A DNA stretch of 64,000 nucleotides, from positions 62,001-126,000 of the forward strand of contig NZ_WBKB01000006.1 of NCBI RefSeq assembly GCF_008831155.1, given 5' to 3'. The stretch is from Gulosibacter chungangensis. GTDB taxonomy: Bacteria > Actinomycetota > Actinomycetes > Actinomycetales > Microbacteriaceae. Below the pieces are notes generated by a model. It saw only the letters and a program-made list of their open reading frames with translations, ran no database searches and had not been told where the DNA came from. Position numbers and translations under genes: made by a program. Below, piece after piece: positions 1 to 8,458 of the stretch; position 1 is the stretch's first letter; each line of letters opens with the position of its first letter.

Positions 1-2634
1 CTTTTCCGACTCGCTACCGAAGGGACTGCGAGGTGACGCTGACTGCGCGGTTCCGTTGTCGACAGCCTTGGCTTCCGGCTGGTCGCTCTGTTGCTCAAAC
101 GGAGTCTGGCCAAAGGGAGACCTGCTCGGTTCCTGGCGTCCCTGGGTGGATGCATAACCACCGGTCGAGGACTCGCTCAAGGATGCATCCGAGGAAGGCT
201 GCCCGCTGGAGAACTGGTCGCGCTGCTCACGGCCGACGCCGCCCACCGCATCCGTCGACTGGCCGTAACCCGACTGGCTCGGTGACTGGTGGTCGGCAGC
301 AGCCTGGCCAGGAGCCTGCTGACCCGATCCCTGCGAGCCAGGGGTTTGCTGGCCAAACCCTGGCACAACACCAGTGGGCTGGTAGTGGCTCGGTTGGCCT
401 GGGGCATCCTGGTTCTGCTGGCCCGATGCCTGCTGGCTCTGCGCCTGCTGGCCCGAAGCTTGCTGACCGAAACCGGCGCCTCCTCCAGTGGGCTGGTTGT
501 AGCCGGGTTGAGCCGATGCATCCTGAGCTGGCTGCTGGCCAAAGCCCTGCTGTCCCGGCTGGCCTTGCTGACCCTGGCCCTGCTGCGCACCGAAGCCCTC
601 GGACGAGGTCGACTGCTGAGAAGGCTGGCCCTGCTGACCGTACCCCGGCGCGAAGTTCTGTGGCTTGCCCGGCTGACCACCGTAGCCCGGCTGACCGCCA
701 AAGCCTTGCTGACCCTGCTGGCCCTGCTGGCCACCGAAGCCCTGCTGACCGTAAGTCGGCTGCTGTCCGTGTGCCTGCTGGTTTGTGGCGCTCGATCCAA
801 ACTTGAGTGCGGTGCCGGTGCTTGCAAAGTGCTGACGAATCTCCTTCGGCAGCAGCAAGCCGAGCGCGATGACCAGGGGCAGCAAGAAGAGCGTCGCCGT
901 CGGGTAAATCGCGGGCAGCACGGAAGCCGTGTCGTAACCGTCGAGCCGTTGCTCGACGAGCGCGAGGATCATCAGGATGAATCCAGCGATCGCCGCGCCG
1001 CCTACCATCGCGATCAACTGCGTTTGCGAGGCCTTGATCTGTGGTCCGCGGATCGACAAGTATGCGAGCACCGCTGCGGCGCCGATTGCCAGTGCAAGCA
1101 CCAGCATCAGGATGGTGAGTACGAGTCGGCCGCCCTCGAGACTTGCCGATACGAAGCCGCCGAAGTCTTTCGGAATCAGGGCGTAAATCGCGATCACGAT
1201 GAATGCGAAGGCACTCGCTGCGACGACGAGCAGTCCGAGGCCTGCGGCGCTGAACCAGCGCTGCGTCGGGTGGATCGGCTTGCGGTCTGCAATCGAGTGC
1301 GGAGCGATCGCGAGCCCACCGAGCGGCGCCGCAAAGACCAGCAGGTACGGAATGAACTGGAACGTCGCCGTGCTTTCAACGCCCAGCAGCGAGAAGCCCA
1401 GGCCGAAGGTACCGTCAAGGATGAGCGCTGCGGCAGCAACCATGCCGACGCCGAGAAGCACGAGGCGTCCCGGTTCCGAGCCGAGCGTAAACAGGGCGGC
1501 GGGGAAGATCACCACGGCGAGTACCAGTAGCAGTGCGCCGAGTACTCCAACGATCGGGGTGAACAGTTCGATCTGTCCCATCAGCATGAAGGAGCTGATG
1601 ATCCATACGAGCAGACCAATCGCGACAAGCCCCGCGAAGGCGTACAGGAGGGATTTTCCAACCAAGGCCATGATTCGCCCCAGAGGCGACTGCAGACCGC
1701 CGATCGCGCGAAGTTCATAGTCGCGACCCTGCACGACCAGCACCGCACCGAGTAGCGCGATGCCTACACCGGCACCGAGGCCGAGGAAGACCAGGTCGCT
1801 ATAGCGACCATCCGTCGCCTGGAACGCACCAATGATGTCGAGTACGGCGTAGACAACCGCGGTCACCAACAGCGGTGCCTGCGCACCCGAGCGGATGTAA
1901 TAGGTCAGTTGCGGCGACAGCGGCAGCAACCCGAAGCGTGCGAGCAGTTGGAAGATCGCACCGAGTGCCGCGACGAGCACGGTGATCAGCGGGGCGACGG
2001 TAACCGCGGTGAGCGAGATGCCGTTGGCTCGATCCGGGTCAACGCCCCAGACCATCACGAGTGAAATCAGCAGCAGTACCGGTGCGCCAATGTCACGCAC
2101 CCAGTCGAGCTTCGAACCCTTGACCGCCTGCGGCGCCTGCCGTTGCGGCTGTTGCGGTTGCTGTTGACCGAAGCCGGGCTGACCAAAGCCAGGCTGACCA
2201 AAGTTCTGCTGACCGGGGGCCTGCTGACCAGGTCCCTGCTGGTTGTACCCCGGCTGGTTGAATCCCGGTTGTCCGCCCTGATTCGGCTGCCCGAATTGGC
2301 CGGGCTGCTGACCGTACTGTCCCTGTTGGGAACCGTGCGCCGGCTGCTGGCCGAAGCCTTGGGACTGCTCAAACTGACGCTGCTGGCCGCCACCAAATTG
2401 GTTTGGTTCCTGGTTCCCCTGCTGCCAACCTGCGCCCTGCTGGCCAACTCCCTGCTGCGGCTGAGCCAACTGGCCCGAAGAAGACTGGCCCAGACCTGCG
2501 GAGCCCTGACCCGACGCATCCTGCCCCAATGCATCCTGGCCAAAGCCTGGCCGGTTAGGTTGCCCCTGCCCATACTGACCGGGTCGACCGGGCTGTTGGT
2601 CGCCCGATGGTGGGTTCCAGTTGCTGTCCGTCAC
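1..2634 (-). CDS. Polytopic membrane protein with Gln/Gly-rich termini (3' end outside window)
   Basis: The minus-strand frame is open from a GTG at 2634 to the window edge (878 codons, no stop reached). An AAGGAG lies 7 nt before the GTG. Residues 1 to about 170 are low complexity, rich in Gln, Gly and Pro (GQQ, GFGQP, PGFNQ types). About 12 hydrophobic helices follow (roughly residues 175-600), beginning after [10 protein letters not shown]. Then comes a second Gln/Gly/Ser-rich tail of at least 275 residues. The apparent long plus-strand frames here are mirrors of its repetitive codons. I do not recognise a function. Long disordered cytoplasmic tails on a polytopic core suggest a scaffold or envelope protein, but this is inference. 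The C-terminus is missing from the window. Confidence 0.8.
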   Translation of the reverse strand, partial: MTDSNWNPPSGDQQPGRPGQYGQGQPNRPGFGQDALGQDASGQGSAGLGQSSSGQLAQPQQGVGQQGAGWQQGNQEPNQFGGGQQRQFEQSQGFGQQPAHGSQQGQYGQQPGQFGQPNQGGQPGFNQPGYNQQGPGQQAPGQQNFGQPGFGQPGFGQQQPQQPQRQAPQAVKGSKLDWVRDIGAPVLLLISLVMVWGVDPDRANGISLTAVTVAPLITVLVAALGAIFQLLARFGLLPLSPQLTYYIRSGAQAPLLVTAVVYAVLDIIGAFQATDGRYSDLVFLGLGAGVGIALLGAVLVVQGRDYELRAIGGLQSPLGRIMALVGKSLLYAFAGLVAIGLLVWIISSFMLMGQIELFTPIVGVLGALLLVLAVVIFPAALFTLGSEPGRLVLLGVGMVAAAALILDGTFGLGFSLLGVESTATFQFIPYLLVFAAPLGGLAIAPHSIADRKPIHPTQRWFSAAGLGLLVVAASAFAFIVIAIYALIPKDFGGFVSASLEGGRLVLTILMLVLALAIGAAAVLAYLSIRGPQIKASQTQLIAMVGGAAIAGFILMILALVEQRLDGYDTASVLPAIYPTATLFLLPLVIALGLLLPKEIRQHFASTGTALKFGSSATNQQAHGQQPTYGQQGFGGQQGQQGQQGFGGQPGYGGQPGKPQNFAPGYGQQGQPSQQSTSSEGFGAQQGQGQQGQPGQQGFGQQPAQDASAQPGYNQPTGGGAGFGQQASGQQAQSQQASGQQNQDAPGQPSHYQPTGVVPGFGQQTPGSQGSGQQAPGQAAADHQSPSQSGYGQSTDAVGGVGREQRDQFSSGQPSSDASLSESSTGGYASTQGRQEPSRSPFGQTPFEQQSDQPEAKAVDNGTAQSASPRSPFGSESEK

Positions 2635-2860
2635 TTGCAGACTCCTTCGCACGCGGAGCCGGGCTCCGCGGATTGTCATGGGTCGTGAAGGCGACGCAAA
2701 GTGGCCGGAGCGTCTCGACTGGCGAGTGTGGCCACGGTGATCGCCCCAACACCCGAGCCTACCGGCCCACTATTTATTTGCGGCGAACTGAGCACAAAGA
2801 TCCTCATCCTGACTCCGAATATCCTTCGCGAGTCGGAGCATCCGCCTACCATTGGGAGGC

Positions 2861-3157
2861 ATGAACGAAATCACGCCCCAGGAACTGCACGCACTCGGCA
2901 CCGAAATCGACCTGATCGACGTCCGCGAGCCGAACGAAGTTGCTGAGGTCCGCGTCCCCTTCGCGAAGAGCATCCCCTTGAGCGAGTTGACCGACCGAAT
3001 CGACGAAATCCCCGAAGGCGCGTACATCATGTGCCACGGCGGCGGGCGATCAGGTCGCACGGTGCAGCATCTTCAGCGCCTCGGCCGCACGGCCACGAAC
3101 GTGGCTGGCGGCATCTCGGAATGGGAATCCGCAGGCCTGCCCGTGGAACGCGACTAG
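2861..3157 (+). CDS. Single-domain rhodanese-like protein
   Basis: This 98-residue protein is a single rhodanese domain. It has the LIDVREPNE segment (about residues 18-26) and an active-site loop with Cys58 in CHGGGRSG, which is the sulfur- or phosphate-carrying loop of the family. Family members move sulfane sulfur or act in redox sulfur metabolism; the acceptor here is unknown. An ATG at 2861 is preceded at 1 nt by GGGAGG, too close for normal initiation. A TACCAT -10-like hexamer at 2847-2852 could give a very short or leaderless message. An in-frame TTG at 2852 would add three residues. It lies upstream of recQ but appears to be a separate unit. Confidence 0.85.
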   Translation: MNEITPQELHALGTEIDLIDVREPNEVAEVRVPFAKSIPLSELTDRIDEIPEGAYIMCHGGGRSGRTVQHLQRLGRTATNVAGGISEWESAGLPVERD

Positions 3158-3243
3158 TTCTCCACAGTTCTCTCGCGCAGACTTAGCCGCCCGGGTTTTG
3201 CACAGGATGTTCGGGCCGGGTCGGTCATGTCGGTGGCAACACC

Positions 3244-3249
3244 TAGGCT
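3244..3249 (+). promoter_or_regulatory. -10 element giving a leaderless recQ mRNA
   Basis: TAGGCT ends 6 nt before the recQ ATG at 3256, so transcription would start at or next to the start codon. No Shine-Dalgarno sequence is present. No convincing -35 is seen. Confidence 0.5.
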
Positions 3250-3255
3250 GGATGC

Positions 3256-5064
3256 ATGAGTGAAGCCGCGTTGTCGACCCTCCAGCGGGTCTGGGGTTAC
3301 CCCGATTTCCGTGGCCCGCAGCGGCAGATCGTTGACACGGTAATTGCCGGGCAGGATGCGCTGGTACTGATGCCGACCGGCGGCGGAAAGTCGCTGTGTT
3401 ATCAGGTTCCGTCGCTGGTTCGTCCCGGTACCGGCATCGTTATTTCACCGCTGATCGCGCTGATGCAGGACCAGGTCGCTGCGCTTGAGCAGCTCGGTGT
3501 GCGGGCCGCGTTTCTGAATTCGACGCTCGACCCCGATACGCGCCGCGCAGTTGAGTTGCAATATCAAGCGGGCGAACTGGACATGCTCTACCTCGCGCCG
3601 GAGCGCCTGCAGCAGTCGCTTGACCTGCTAAAACGCGGCAATATTTCGCTTTTTGCAATTGATGAGGCGCACTGTGTTTCGCAGTGGGGCCACGATTTCC
3701 GGCCCGACTATCTCGGGCTCGACATCATCCATCAAGAGTTCCCTGACGTCCCGCGGATTGCGCTGACAGCCACCGCAACCATCCAGACACGCGAGGAAAT
3801 CGCATCCCGCCTGGGCCTGGAAGCCGCACCCAAATTCGTCTCGAGCTTTGACCGGCCGAATATTCAGTATCGAATCGTCCCTAAGAATCGCGCCCGGGAT
3901 TCGCTGTTGCGCTTCATTCGCGCCGAGCACGACGGCGATGCCGGAATTGTCTACTGTCTATCCCGCAAATCGGTTGAGCAGACCGCGGAATTTTTGCGCG
4001 ACCAGGGGTTGGATGCGCTCCCCTATCACGCGGGGCTCACCGCCGAGCAGCGGCAGTTCAACCAGAAGCGGTTCTTGCGCGACGAGGGCGTCGTGATGTG
4101 CGCGACCATCGCGTTCGGGATGGGCATTGACAAACCCGATGTGCGTTTTGTCGCCCACCTGGATCTGCCAAAGTCAGTCGAGGGGTACTACCAGGAGACG
4201 GGTCGCGCGGGCCGCGATGGCGAACCGGCCACAGCTTGGCTCGCCTACGGCCTGCAAGACGTCGTGCAGCAGCGGCGGATGATCGAGCAGGGCGAGGGAG
4301 ATGCGTTCCGTCAGCGACAGCAGTCGCTGCACCTGGATGCGATGCTCGCCTTGTGTGAGACCGCCGGCTGTCGGCGACAGATGCTGCTCGCCTATTTCGG
4401 TGAGGATGCCGAGCCCTGCGGGAACTGCGATAACTGCCTGAATCCGCCGAAGACTTGGGACGGCACGGTGCAAGCGCAAAAGCTGCTTTCGACAATCGTG
4501 CGGCTCGACCGCGCGACGGGGCGAGCGTATGGCGCCGGGGCGTTGATCGACATTCTTTTGGGCAAGCGCACCGAGCGTTCTGCGGCGCAGGGGCACGACA
4601 AGGTCTCAACCTTTGGCATCGGCACCGAGCTCGAAGATGCGTCCTGGCGCACCGTGGTGCGGCAGTTGCTGGCGATGAACATCATCACGGCGGTTGGCGA
4701 ATACGGTGTCATGCGGGTCACGCCGCGCGGAGCCGAAGTGCTTGCCGGTCGTGAGCAAGTCATGCTGCGTAAGGACGAGGCAGCCGCGGTGGCGCGCAGT
4801 TCGCGTCGGACTTCGACCGCAGCTGCAGTGTCGGAGTTGCAGCCGGGTCAGCGCGAGCGGTTTGATGCGTTACGCGAGTGGCGGCGTGATACTGCGCGGG
4901 ATCAGTCGGTTCCAGCGTATGTCGTCTTCAATGACGCGACCCTGCGCGAGCTGGCCGTCGAACGACCGAGCACTTTGCGTGAGCTCGCTGGCATCTCGGG
5001 CGTTGGCCGAGCGAAGCTCGAACAGTATGGCGACGAGTTGCTCGCGGTTCTGGCAGATATTTAG
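3256..5064 (+). CDS. recQ: RecQ-family ATP-dependent DNA helicase
   Basis: This 602-residue protein is a 3'-5' DNA helicase of the RecQ type, acting in recombination and replication-fork repair. Visible motifs are the RecQ motif 0 region (residues 10-25), Walker A TGGGKS (K45), DEAH at 136-139, a GRAGRDG motif VI, the zinc-binding cysteine cluster ending in CGNCDNC, a winged-helix segment around 440-500, and a C-terminal HRDC domain (about 525-600, ending GVGRAKLEQYG). The length fits bacterial RecQ (about 600). The start at 3256 is supported by the -10 hexamer immediately upstream (leaderless). The gene stands alone between rhodanese and the HNH protein. Confidence 0.95.
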   Translation: MSEAALSTLQRVWGYPDFRGPQRQIVDTVIAGQDALVLMPTGGGKSLCYQVPSLVRPGTGIVISPLIALMQDQVAALEQLGVRAAFLNSTLDPDTRRAVELQYQAGELDMLYLAPERLQQSLDLLKRGNISLFAIDEAHCVSQWGHDFRPDYLGLDIIHQEFPDVPRIALTATATIQTREEIASRLGLEAAPKFVSSFDRPNIQYRIVPKNRARDSLLRFIRAEHDGDAGIVYCLSRKSVEQTAEFLRDQGLDALPYHAGLTAEQRQFNQKRFLRDEGVVMCATIAFGMGIDKPDVRFVAHLDLPKSVEGYYQETGRAGRDGEPATAWLAYGLQDVVQQRRMIEQGEGDAFRQRQQSLHLDAMLALCETAGCRRQMLLAYFGEDAEPCGNCDNCLNPPKTWDGTVQAQKLLSTIVRLDRATGRAYGAGALIDILLGKRTERSAAQGHDKVSTFGIGTELEDASWRTVVRQLLAMNIITAVGEYGVMRVTPRGAEVLAGREQVMLRKDEAAAVARSSRRTSTAAAVSELQPGQRERFDALREWRRDTARDQSVPAYVVFNDATLRELAVERPSTLRELAGISGVGRAKLEQYGDELLAVLADI

Positions 5065-5121
5065 CTCACTTCAGCACCTCGAAATCGAGTATCCATTCGA
5101 GAAATAAATTCCTCATAGGGG

Positions 5122-5151
5122 TTGCACTTTCGAAACTAATACCGGTAGAAT
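5122..5151 (+). promoter_or_regulatory. Promoter of the DUF222/HNH gene
   Basis: TTGCAC (5122-5127) and TAGAAT (5146-5151) are separated by 18 bp, a good sigma-70-type promoter. TTCGAA occurs within the spacer (5129-5134) and again just after the -10 (5153-5158). A sequence TCGATAGAATGTTTGC (5177-5192) partly resembles the actinobacterial LexA box TCGAAC-N4-GTTCGA (about 8 of 12 positions). Confidence 0.5.
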
Positions 5152-5218
5152 ATTCGAAGGAACAAGGCGCAGTCATTCGATAGAATGTTTGCACAGTGTC
5201 ATGAGGAGGTGACCTTTC

Positions 5219-6814
5219 GTGTCCGATTCCAGCACAACGAGCGAGGCCCCTACTTTCGATGCGTCCGGCGACTTTTACGCGGAGCACAAGCATCGCCTCG
5301 AGACTGCCTCCTGCGACGGCACGGAAGATTCAGCCCGGCAACAGTCGCAGCTACTCCGCGATACATACGCAACGGCGCAGGGACTCCTCGGCCAAGCGGA
5401 TGCGATCAAGCTCCGTGCCCTCGCCGCAGCGTATGAACTTGCCGATACGCTTGCCGACTCGCTCTCGCCGACCAGGGGCGCAGATTCGCCACTAACCGAG
5501 CGCATGCTTGAAGATCGTGACCGACGATTCGCCTGGCACTTACGGTCGCTCATGGGTGAGTTGAGTTTCATTGCTCGCGAAACTGACATCTCGCTGCGCA
5601 ACCGCGCCTACGACGCCTACGAACTCGTCACGAACTACCCCGAATGGATCGATGCGATCGCTGCCGGAGAAGTTGAATTCCGGCACGCACGAGAGCTCCT
5701 CAAGAATGCCCGGGCCCTCGAGCGTAAAGACGCACTCGCCCTCTCAGAGCGAGGCCTGGAGTATGCCCGCGAGCACTCGGTTCGGGAGACGAGTCAGTTC
5801 CTCGAACAAGAGCTCGCCACGCTCGCGGCCGAAGATTTTGAAGAGGCATGCAAGCGCGAACGAGCGGAGCGCAGCGTGTACGTTAAGCCGGCTCGTCACG
5901 GCATGGCGTACCTCATTTCGTATCTTCCGATCGAGCAGGCAACCGCAATTGATGAGATTTTGACGCGCCAAGCACGAGCCCTTCGCGAGGACGCCGAGCG
6001 GGAGGCTGCCGAATGCGCCTCGGTCGACGGTTTCGTCGCCGATGACCGCACCACAGCGCAGATTCGCGCCGACGTATTTGCGGAGACGATGCTTACAGCC
6101 ACGCCCACGAGCATTCTGGAGAGTGAAACCGCGGGCGCTTCTCGGATTACTGCCACCATCAACGTCACGGTGCCCGTGCTCTCGCTGATCAGCGGGCGCA
6201 TCGACGGTAGTGACCCGGCGCTTTTGAACGGCACCGCACCAATGAGTTTCGAAGAAGCTCGACAGCTTGCGGCAACGGCACCGGCCCTGCAGCGGGTTCT
6301 GACAGATCCGATCACCGGGCACACGCTCTGTGTCGACCATTACCCGCCAGATGAAAGCCAGCGCCGCTTCCTCAGGGTTCGCGACGTCATATGTCGCTTC
6401 CCAGGTTGCTCGAGACCAGCCGCCGGTTCAGAAGTCGACCATACGATCCCATATTCCGAGGGCGGGCCGACAAGCATCAATAATCTCGCTCACCTCTGCA
6501 AAGCACATCATGTGCAAAAACATCACGCCGGTTGGGGTGTCAAGCAATTGGGGCGCGGAGTCCTCGAGTTCACAACACCACTCGGGTATCGCGCGACCAC
6601 GAGCCCATCACCTACGGGACCACGGTTCCGCCCCACAGGCGAGCCCGCGAGTCCGTTCAACGACGCCAGCCCATTCAACGATGCCAGTCGAACCAGTCAA
6701 CCCGACGGAACAAACCAGGCGAGCCGAGCCGACGAAAATCGTGGAGCCAGCGAAACCGACCAATCCCCTCGATCCAGCGAACCCGGCCGAACATGCGAAC
6801 CCGCACCGTTCTGA
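5219..6814 (+). CDS. DUF222 / HNH endonuclease (13E12 repeat-type) protein
   Basis: This 531-residue protein has an N-terminal helical DUF222 region and an HNH nuclease domain at about 392-433. The HNH domain contains CRFPGC, the EVDHTIPYSEGG core and LCKAHH, so both the zinc cysteines and the H-N-H residues are present. The last 90 residues are a polar low-complexity tail with a duplicated SPFNDA. The family is abundant and multicopy in actinobacteria; its DNA substrate is unknown, and some mycobacterial members are LexA-controlled. The GTG start at 5219 has a near-perfect AGGAGGTGA 6 nt upstream. It is transcribed alone from the promoter at 5122-5151. Confidence 0.9.
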   Translation: MSDSSTTSEAPTFDASGDFYAEHKHRLETASCDGTEDSARQQSQLLRDTYATAQGLLGQADAIKLRALAAAYELADTLADSLSPTRGADSPLTERMLEDRDRRFAWHLRSLMGELSFIARETDISLRNRAYDAYELVTNYPEWIDAIAAGEVEFRHARELLKNARALERKDALALSERGLEYAREHSVRETSQFLEQELATLAAEDFEEACKRERAERSVYVKPARHGMAYLISYLPIEQATAIDEILTRQARALREDAEREAAECASVDGFVADDRTTAQIRADVFAETMLTATPTSILESETAGASRITATINVTVPVLSLISGRIDGSDPALLNGTAPMSFEEARQLAATAPALQRVLTDPITGHTLCVDHYPPDESQRRFLRVRDVICRFPGCSRPAAGSEVDHTIPYSEGGPTSINNLAHLCKAHHVQKHHAGWGVKQLGRGVLEFTTPLGYRATTSPSPTGPRFRPTGEPASPFNDASPFNDASRTSQPDGTNQASRADENRGASETDQSPRSSEPGRTCEPAPF

Positions 6815-6896
6815 CGATCCGGTCTGTGGGCGGACCGGAGGTGAGACGACGTTACTTCTCCGGTGTCTGGTGGGTAGAAATACGCTTGTTCGCGGG

Positions 6897-7385
6897 CTAC
6901 GCGATTAACGCGATGGTGCTCAACAACATGTAGACGCCGATAAGTGCGAGCAGTCCGCCCACCACGAGAAAAGACTTCTCGCGCGCGTGCTTGACGTTCT
7001 TAAACCAGTTGGATGCGGTGCTCCCGGCTTCGCTTCGGGAAGTCTCGCCGTCAGAAATATCGCCAGCCGCATCGCGACCCGCTTCGCCGATACCAGCACC
7101 GGCCGAGCCAGCACCGGCCGAGCCAGCACCGGCCGAGCCACCGCCGGCCGGGCCAGCACCAGCAGCGATCTCGCTCGCCCACTGCTGCTTATCTTCAAAG
7201 CCTCTCTCAATACCGTTCTCAGCCGGATAGTCCACCGATTTCGAATAACTCGGCGCCGCAACAGGAGCGCGCCGCGCCCTCAACAGGGCAAAGATCCCGA
7301 AGCCCAGCAAGAGCAACCCAACCAGCAGCAGGATTCCACCGATTCCGAGCACGACAATGTTGAGAATAAAAGCGAAGGTAAACAC
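6897..7385 (-). CDS. Small two-helix membrane protein
   Basis: This 162-residue protein has an N-terminal hydrophobic segment (about 5-35) and a C-terminal one (about 140-160). The loop between them contains three tandem copies of GSAGA, encoded by 15-bp repeats near 7091-7140. It starts with GTG 3 nt after the zinc metallopeptidase stop, so the two are probably translationally coupled and may work together at the membrane. I do not recognise a family. Confidence 0.7.
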   Translation of the reverse strand: MFTFAFILNIVVLGIGGILLLVGLLLLGFGIFALLRARRAPVAAPSYSKSVDYPAENGIERGFEDKQQWASEIAAGAGPAGGGSAGAGSAGAGSAGAGIGEAGRDAAGDISDGETSRSEAGSTASNWFKNVKHAREKSFLVVGGLLALIGVYMLLSTIALIA

Positions 7386-7388
7386 GAA

Positions 7389-8309
7389 CTAGAGCTCCGA
7401 ATCGGGCACGGTAAAGGTATTGCAGGCACTCGCACCGCCCTGATAACCGGCCATCAACCAGTTCGTACGCTGCTCACTCGTGCCGTGGGTAAAGCTTTCG
7501 GGCTGCACTTCCATCCCAGCCTGCTCTTGCAGATGGTCATCCCCAATAGCCTGGGCCGCCGAGATTGTGGTCTGAATCTGGGCGCGAGTCGGCTCCTGCA
7601 TCAGCTGGTTGCCGTCAGCATCCACCGCCTGCGCCGCGCTCTGCATCCACGCCCCAGCAAAGCAGTCCGCCTGCAACTCAGTACGAACCGCACCTCCGGT
7701 TGCACCCTGATCCTGCGTATTGCTGCTCGAAAGAACGCCACTCAAATTCTGGATGTGGTGGCCCCACTCATGACCGAGCACATACATCTCCGCAAGCGGA
7801 CCGCCCTCGGCACCGTACTGCCGCACGAGCACGTCAAAGAACGACGTATCGATGTAGATACTCTGATCCGCGGGGCAATAGAACGGCCCAATTGCATCCG
7901 TGGCATTACCGCAGCCGGTACTCGTGTGGCCCTCGAACAAATACACCATCGGGTTCACATAGTCATTGATGCCGAGCTCGGGAGCAGTCTGCGTCCAATA
8001 CTGCTCGAGGGACACAGCGGCACCCTCCATCCGGCAGTCGGTCTGCTCATTCGCCTGGGCGCCCGTGCACGAAAAGTCTTCATCTGCATACGTACCGGAT
8101 CCGGCCGAGCCGCCACCGAGCATCCCAGAGATATCCACGCCAAGAAACTGCGAGATAAGAAAGGCAACCACCACAAGCAGGATGCCACCGCCGCCAAGCG
8201 CGCCACCCTTGCCCAAACCGCCACGGCCGCCACCGCTGCCGCCCGAGCTCGACGAGCGACGACGGCGCACGTTACTCGAATCAAAGCGCGAGTTGTCGTT
8301 GAAGGTCAT
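7389..8309 (-). CDS. Neutral zinc metallopeptidase (YpfJ/Zn_peptidase family)
   Basis: This 306-residue membrane-anchored metallopeptidase has a basic Gly/Ser/Arg-rich N-terminus, one transmembrane helix (about 40-57) and an exported catalytic domain. The zinc motif HEWGHHIQ begins at residue 180, and conserved segments NPMVYLFEG and GPFYCPADQSIYID precede it. The YpfJ family is widespread and its substrates are not known. There is no Shine-Dalgarno. A TAGTAT hexamer (8316-8321, minus strand) ends 6 nt before the ATG, indicating a leaderless message. The small membrane protein at 6897-7385 follows after 3 nt. Confidence 0.9.
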   Translation of the reverse strand: MTFNDNSRFDSSNVRRRRSSSSGGSGGGRGGLGKGGALGGGGILLVVVAFLISQFLGVDISGMLGGGSAGSGTYADEDFSCTGAQANEQTDCRMEGAAVSLEQYWTQTAPELGINDYVNPMVYLFEGHTSTGCGNATDAIGPFYCPADQSIYIDTSFFDVLVRQYGAEGGPLAEMYVLGHEWGHHIQNLSGVLSSSNTQDQGATGGAVRTELQADCFAGAWMQSAAQAVDADGNQLMQEPTRAQIQTTISAAQAIGDDHLQEQAGMEVQPESFTHGTSEQRTNWLMAGYQGGASACNTFTVPDSEL

Positions 8310-8351
8310 ACCGCGATACTACTCACGCACTCGATAGCCAGGTGGATGAAA

Positions 8352-8383
8352 CCGGGACCGATACGCAATCGCTTCGGTCCCGG
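8352..8383. terminator. Hairpin downstream of the acyl-CoA oxidase gene
   Basis: CCGGGACCGA (8352-8361) pairs perfectly with TCGGTCCCGG (8374-8383) around a 12-nt loop. It lies between the minus-strand acyl-CoA oxidase stop and the metallopeptidase promoter. Only TTT follows on the minus strand, so it is a weak intrinsic terminator. Confidence 0.5.
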
Positions 8384-8458
8384 CACACCAGTCTGCCAAC
8401 CATCAGACTAGGCCTTCGGCTAGCGCTCGATCGGTCAGTCCGCAATCGAACAGCACAC

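Noticed and set aside
289-1530. 413-codon plus-strand frame and nearby Leu-rich frames
   Set aside because: They are mirror translations of the Gln/Gly-rich minus-strand gene (CAG/CTG codons).
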